From the NCBI GenBank assembly GCA_963513935.1, contig OY740768.1, positions 42,278,368-42,342,367 of the forward strand: DNA of 64,000 bases. The letters are read 5' to 3'. The notes below the pieces were generated by a model. That model was not told the origin of the DNA. It searched no databases and was given only the letters and a program-made list of their open reading frames with translations. A program made the position numbers and the translations under genes. Source of the DNA: Aphrophora alni (lineage: Eukaryota > Arthropoda > Insecta > Hemiptera > Aphrophoridae). Positions within the stretch are counted from its first letter, which is position 1. Each line of letters starts with the position of its first letter. Positions 58,085 through 64,000 of the stretch are shown here, piece by piece.

Positions 58085-60957
58085 CGTAATTAACACAATT
58101 CAAAAGTAGTGTGGATGTATGTGTGTTTTAGATACGGCATACTTCCTAATCCTACATCTTCCGTAAATTGTAGGAGTTGTAGAGTATTCAGAGATGGCAA
58201 CTCTTCCATTTCTAGTTGGTATCTTCTCAAAGTTCTTGCTCTTTTAATAGCTATGACCTCGTAGTCTACTAGTAAGTGCAAAGACTTTTCCTCTCCAGTC
58301 TACAACACCTACAGGTGGTGTCATCTGTTAGGCGAAGTTTCCCTATATATCCTTCCTTTGAGGAATTGTCCAAGCCCCGTAAGGAAACCCGTTAGTGGTC
58401 TTAGCCTATTTTTGCAAGGCATTGACTTCTTACAGTCATAATTCCCGAGCAGATAGTTAGGCTACCTTAACTCTTCCATTCCTCTCCAGAATTTCAACAT
58501 ACTGGCTTTTTCTCTTCTTTAGAGTCTAATCTCGAAGTAATTAAAGTAATGTTCTTCAAATTCACTAAAAGAATCTGGCCCTTCGAATAGCATGTATGCC
58601 TCCTTCCTCGCATGATCATCTGCATTTTCGTTTCTCTCTATCCCAACATGTTCTGATATACAGAGGAGAGAGTCTTTGTAAGTCCTGCCTAGCTAATTAA
58701 GTTTTTGTAAACATTCCCAAACCATCGCTGAGGTAAGAGCTCAGAATCCTAATGAGAGCTTGGTTATCTGACAGAATTGCGATGTTTTTTCCTTTTATAT
58801 CACTTGTCAAGGTTATGTTGCACACACCTGCTAATAGCGTAAATTACTGCCTGAAAGATCCTGTGGAATTTTCCAATCGCTTCTGAGTATTTAGTCCCTA
58901 GTCCATATACTCCGGATTCAGTTCCCTCTTCAGTTTTGGATTCTATCGTATCTTTGGCCAGTGAGCTAACGATTTCATCGCTCTACTACTCACTTTTTGT
59001 ACCCATTAGAGTGATGAAGTGCTTTTAAAAGTAATACCATTTTATTATTTAATTTCTTGGGAGTTCCCATCAGTCTGTTATTTCTTCCTCAATCCAATTT
59101 TTGACATTCGTAGGGTTTCCCGTGTTTAAGTTGTCTCCACAACTAGATGATGGAGGAGCGTGTGGTCTAGTATCTCATTCCCCCTGTTATGGAAATGCAT
59201 GTCAGCCTTCATACTTTGACAAATGACCTTCTTGTTATAGTCACCTAATTTCTACTAGCCCATGCCACCGAACCATATGTGATGATTGGTCTCACTATCA
59301 TAGTGTACATCCATCGTAGAATCCGCGGGCAGTAGCCCCACGTTTTCTCCGCTATTGACCTAGATATCATTAGGGCAGAAGTGCTTTTACCGACAGTAAC
59401 CTCTACATTTATTTTCCAAAGCAACGTTTTATCTAGGATCAGCCCCAAATATTTCACCTCTGCTTTCCATTGTACTTCATCCAAACTGATGGTTCTTAGG
59501 TTGGGAGTCTTACTTCTCTTGGTAAATGTTTGTAATCTGGTTTTTATTTTATACCCAACACTACATAGTTGCCTTATTTCTGTGTGATCCATTTTATATC
59601 AGGACACAAAGAGTACTTTAAATTTTCTTCTGGGCCCTTCTCGGTTAATTGCTCAAGTATCTCGTCCATGACCAGCTCCAAATCGTTAAGGCTCCAAATC
59701 AAGGGTGGGAAGTTCCTTCTGTTAACTTTCCTCGAATGTACTAACTCGAATGGATCTTTATCTCACTGTTAGCTCCCTTTGTTTCTAATGATCTTTTGAC
59801 AACCTCATGAAAGGGATTGTCAAATGCATCTTCGATATCAATGTAGGCATATACTGCGACTTACTTGACTTCTCGTTAAGTGTTTTCCCGTCAGCTTTAA
59901 GAGGTCGGGATTTGTGGATCTGCCCGCTCTATAAGCGTGTTAAAATGGGTGTAAGGGCAGCCTCTCCAGGACTATCGTTCTGATGTAATTAATTATCTAA
60001 GCCCTTCTCTATTGCTTTTAACATATAGGATGTACTGGTCGGCTTGTAGGGCTGGGTTTAAGTAATAACTTTTCTGCAAATCTTAGGGATGAATTCCACT
60101 CTCGCACTTCTCTATAATCTTGGAATATATCTAGTAGCAAGTCTATTCTTTGCTAGTTCCACCATATATCCTCCGATCATCTTTGCAGAAGGGCTGAAGA
60201 AAATCCAACAAACTCCATCGATTTGAAAGTCTGGAAAGAGACTATGACTCCCTTCAGCTTCTACCGGTGTTATGGTTACTTTGATCAATTCCCATTATTA
60301 TTTCCTGGGCCTACATAGTACTAGATTATCATCTAACTGATCATCCGATCTGCGATCTGGAAGATTAGTAGGAAACGAGTACACTGCTCTTCATCCTTCG
60401 TGTAGCTGTCATCTGCCCTTTAAGGTGGTGTTGGGCCCTGCACTTTATTTGCCGTCATGGCTTTTATAATCTGGCTGCAGCAGGGATGGATTCCCATTTA
60501 TTACAAAAGTTCCTAAAACTTTCCCTCTTTGCTTTCGGCATTTCATTTTTATAGGTAGTGAGAACCGCAGTAGCTGTTCCTGTTCGTTTGGATTTATTTT
60601 TAAGTCTGCGGACAATGCATCTCAGTTCTTGTAGATGTTTGTCCACCACAGGAATTCCCTATAATTTTTCTTGACTTTCATGGTACAAATAGATTCATAA
60701 GCTTCCATTATTGCCTCATTTAGGTTCTCGACCTGTTTTTATACGTCTAGATGATTTATAGGTCTAGGACTTATATGGTCGTGTTAGTGTCCCTGTTGTC
60801 CCAGATAGTGTTGTGTGCATTAGAGTATGAGTGGGGTCTTGTTTTCTCTGCAATACTTGATTATCTCAGCTTCAGGAATGCCCCCATCTCCTGTTGAATC
60901 CGGTGTTCAGATGTCTCCGTATTTGCTCTAGATCCCAAGTTATTAATTCTGAAATAA
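58085..60957 (-). pseudogene. I/LOA-like LINE, 5'-truncated, minus strand
   Basis: From 60.95 kb downwards the minus strand reads NLNEAIMEAYES, KHLQELRCIVRRLKNKSKRT, FQTFKS...GVCW-like RT motif 1, ARVEFIPK, YIDIEDAFDN (RT motif A), LVMDEILEQLTEKG, EVQWKAEVKYLGLILDKTLL and WMYTMIVRPIITYGSVAW. RNase H follows (EEGTESGVYGLGTKYSEAIG, LSDNQALIR, SEHVGIERNENADDHARK), then a finger remnant CCRLEEKSLHLLVD and KRARTLRRYQLEMEELPSL. It belongs to the same clade as the 9-14 kb LINE but a different family. The endonuclease domain and the YADD segment are missing or unreadable, and stops and frameshifts are many. Confidence 0.85.
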
Positions 60958-61028
60958 ACATGTAATTAATATTATTTCTTATCATTGTGCCCTGGGATTA
61001 TCACAACTAGTATCCCATATTAACTTAC

Positions 61029-61144
61029 CGTCATTACTCGAGAGTATATGTAATCTCCTGCATATGTAACAGCATGAGTCCCAGTTTCAATCTGTCCAAC
61101 AATCTCGTCTGACTGCAGTTGCATCTCACGTGATGGGCGTTCAC
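61029..61144 (-). CDS. possible coding exon of an unknown gene
   Basis: On the minus strand this is 38 complete codons that look protein-like (ERPSREMQLQSDEIVGQIET, then GTHAVTYAGDYIYSRVMT), ending exactly at a perfect GTAAGT donor (61,023-61,028). The upstream boundary is less certain: an AG at 61,145-61,146 is the only acceptor between the segment and an in-frame TGA at 61,170-61,172, and it has a poor pyrimidine tract. No family recognised. The intron to the candidate terminal exon at 57,745 would be about 3.3 kb and contains the same-strand LINE. Confidence 0.35.
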
Positions 61145-61199
61145 CTAGACCACCATGGTGTATGGTGATTCAGTAGATCTTAATGTAGACCTAGATAAA

Positions 61200-62270
61200 A
61201 TATTCAACTTATTACATTGTTATGTAATAAAACTCCTTGGCATAATGCTGATAAAAGAGAATATGTTAATTATAAAGTTTAAATGTTACTAAATTTGCAG
61301 TTTAAACTTTGAAAGTGAAACATCCCTACATAGATTCTAGACTCACAAGGTAGTTTATTTTTATTCTTCTAATTTTACTAGTCTTTCAAGTTATCAATAA
61401 AAAACCTTGGTGAAAAAATAAACATGAGATGAAAGGTTCAGACGTTACGACATTATCTTTATATAATTTATCTAATATTAGAATCTATAAATACAAGTTT
61501 TTGACAGGAAAAAAATATTAAAAATTTTCTGATTTATAGAGTTGGAGAGATCATTCGTATTTTAATTATGCTGTTCTCACTCCCAAAATGGGAGCCGAAT
61601 GAATTCAATTATTAACAAACCCGAATTATATGGGATGTAGTTAGAACTTTACTGAGTTTATGTCAAAAAAAGATGTTTTTAAATTTTAAAAAAACAAGCA
61701 ACATTAGCTTAATTTTTACTGCATTAGCAAAAAATCATCGATGCAAAGAATAACGTCTTTCCATTATGGAAAAAAATAGGTCATTGTGTCTCTTATTATC
61801 CTCAAATAAAAATACGCTTAAATAAACAATTTCAATCTTTTAGTATGGCGTCAACTGAAAAAGTATGTGTTCAATCGAATTATGTAAAAAATATCAGTCA
61901 ATAAATTGATGAACTACTACAATGGAATATCCATGTTGGTGATATTTTAGAGGGCTTACACTTTTATAATTCTACTGCGCATTTGTGTTTATTTACGCAA
62001 TTGCTTAAGATTTATAATGATTTTTAAATAAGGAAAAGCTTACAACTGCCAGGGCGTTGCTCATTGTTTACAGTAATTCTGCTGTGTATGCTTGATGTCA
62101 GCGATAATACAAGGAAAATACTTGTGTTATTACTAGGATTTCCTTTTTGAAAGTAGGAGGTTCTATTAACAGAAATGCCATAAGAAGTATGTAATAGGAA
62201 GATTTAGATAGTTTGAAAAATCTTATATTAATTTAACTTTTACTTGTTGCTTAAGAACTAAGATAATGTC
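61200..62270. other. gene-free stretch
   Basis: Nothing firm. Near 62,060 the minus strand has CAATGAGCAACGCCCTGGCA followed by GTTGTAAGC, which could be a start codon with a donor, but it is too short to support. Confidence 0.4.
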
Positions 62271-62274
62271 ATGG

Positions 62275-62425
62275 TAAGTACGCTACGACTGATGGATCGC
62301 CGTGGGGCACAAACATTTACGGTGTGTGTTTACCGAGAAAGCTAAAGCCACAGTGACGGGAATTTCGACGTGTTAACCACACACATTGCACTTGCAGGCC
62401 TATGCATTTCGCTGGCTGTTGGGCC
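62275..62425. other. GC-richer 150-bp island, unassigned
   Basis: It stands out from AT-rich flanks and includes CCGTGGGGCACAAAC and GGGAATTTCGACGTG. The minus strand carries ATCAGTCG, which resembles an insect initiator (TCAGTY), but no other promoter element is visible. It could equally be a repeat. Confidence 0.25.
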
Positions 62426-63160
62426 ACGGATTTAAAAACAATTTATGTAAGCTCTGAAAAATATTGTAATTATATAGTGTATAACAATCTGTGTGCTGGA
62501 ATAACAATACAGCCATAGTGTTAAGTTTTGAGAATTTTTACTACCATGACGTTTAGTATTATAATCGCAAAATGGTGGACCGATATCCTCATCCGGACCG
62601 TAAACCGTATGACCTATTATCGCAATAAGGTGTAAGAGAGTAACGGTCACAAATGCAATGTTTCATATCCTACCAACCGATCATCCATCGAAATGTATTC
62701 TGCTGCAAACTGAATAACAATCTCGTTGGTAAAGTATAAATAATTAACTTTCTATGTTCAAAATTCTCATTTCCTTATTGTTCAAATCAATTCGTGACGA
62801 AATTTTGATCAATATGATGATTTAGCATAATATGATTTGCAATGTAGTTGAGCAAAGGCTTTGTTTTCAACGTTATAAAGAAAGAAGAATAACGTTATTT
62901 TTTCAACGTTATTTTTTCTCGAAGAATAATCAAGAAATAACAAATTAGCATTTTTTTTTTTTGACAAAGAAGGAAAAGTGGCAGTCATGAAAAATCAATT
63001 TCGTCAGGAATAGACATTTAGATATATGTATTACTTGAACAATGCAAAGACAAACTGAAATACGGTACAAAATTAGATGATATTTAAAAATGATATACCT
63101 CCTGATCGGTTATGAGGAAGAACCTTTGTTCAATTGACTTCGCTCACTTCAAGTCAGTTT
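62426..63160. other. gene-free AT-rich stretch
   Basis: Nothing recognised. Confidence 0.6.
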
Positions 63161-63164
63161 ATGA

Positions 63165-63300
63165 TATTTTCACCAAGTATTTTGTAAGTATTGAGGTTAT
63201 TTACCTCAAGTAATTTGTAAGTATTGAGGAAAATCACCTCAAGTGTTTTGTAAGTGTTGAGGATAATTACTTCAAGTATTTTATAAGTATTGTGGAATTT
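63165..63300. repeat. 33-bp tandem repeat, four units, each with inverted ends
   Basis: Units of the form CCTCAAGTAATTTGTAAGTA followed by TTGAGG and 5-7 further bases repeat about four times. Each unit is bounded by CCTCAA and TTGAGG, so each can form a short hairpin. Confidence 0.85.
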
Positions 63301-64000
63301 GGGGGATGATTTAATTGATTCTACAAAATGAAGAACATTTTACAATTTTGAACAGTTTCTCTCATTATTTTAATAATGTTATCATTATTCGTTTCATGTT
63401 ATCAAAATATCTAACTCGTAGATACAAATATCTAATATTATATTGGGGTCGTCAACGAAACACACAGAATTAAAAATTAATCCGTGGCTAAATGTATTTA
63501 ATTATACGTACTACTTACTAAATGAAAGAAAAGAGACAATTTTTAACAACAATTTTATTTGAAACAACAATACGATGTCATTTATTGCATTACATAAACT
63601 GTATTGTATCAGTGATGCAAAGTTTGCAACATGTAACAACCGAAAACGATGACTTCGTCATTGAAAATTTGTTTTGTTTCAAATAAAGTTATTGATAAAA
63701 TTAGTCTCTTCTTTTATTTAGTGTTTACAGTTTCCATAAGTATTTCCAATTTTAAATGAATATAACTGTTATTTCTCAATTATATTGTGAGCTGTTATAG
63801 AGTTAAAATAACAATCTGCATATACGAGTGTCGAATTTTATGGTTACAATTTTGATTTTTCAATTTTTAATACGAATTGATTTTTGAAAAGTATACAGAA
63901 AACACGTTGCATTTACTATGATCCAGGCCTTTTATTGAATATTTAGAAACATGCGTTCCTTTTTTGTTTGTAGGAAACGAAGATTTTTATTTACAGGATT
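63301..64000. other. gene-free AT-rich stretch
   Basis: Nothing recognised up to the window end. Confidence 0.6.

Overview
The window looks like non-coding DNA from an animal nuclear genome. It is strongly AT-rich, has no long host open reading frame, and is full of retrotransposon wrecks, inverted-repeat elements, minisatellites and long dinucleotide runs. The retroelement proteins (a DUF4780-type ORF1, and LINE reverse transcriptases of the I/LOA, R1 and Jockey/RTE/CR1-like kinds) point to an insect. A hemipteran is my guess, but only from the general look of the repeats.

Layout. 0-9 kb: gene-free, with a 436-bp near-perfect hairpin element (409-844), one arm of a large foldback family (4.74-5.46 kb) and a GC-richer block of unknown origin (7.5-8.5 kb). 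9.27-14.5 kb: the best feature, an almost full-length LINE with ORF1 (DUF4780) and an ORF2 carrying endonuclease, reverse transcriptase, RNase H and a CCHC finger, broken by five frameshifts and three stops. 14.5-25.9 kb: microsatellites, two related small inverted-repeat elements, two more foldback copies and a 37-bp x 20 minisatellite. 25.9-34.4 kb: R1-like, RTE/CR1-like and I/LOA-like LINE tails, a long (TA)n(GA)n block, another foldback arm and a 65-bp satellite with a two-variant pattern. 34.4-42.5 kb: largely featureless. 42.5-44.6 kb: the only complete large foldback (two arms of about 0.7 kb around a 0.6-kb spacer). 45-54.8 kb: LINE tails, a 27-bp minisatellite, a foldback arm, a local duplication and a tRNA-type SINE. 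57.5-61.2 kb: a minus-strand LINE lying between two short exon-like segments with good splice signals on the same strand. 61.2-64 kb: mostly empty.

There is no operon-like or multi-gene system. The two things most worth following are (a) the foldback family, present six times in 64 kb with long inverted arms and no coding capacity, and (b) the possible 3' end of a host gene on the minus strand at 57.5-61.1 kb, whose last intron would hold the LINE. A further exon-like segment (26,448-26,585) also lies on the minus strand.
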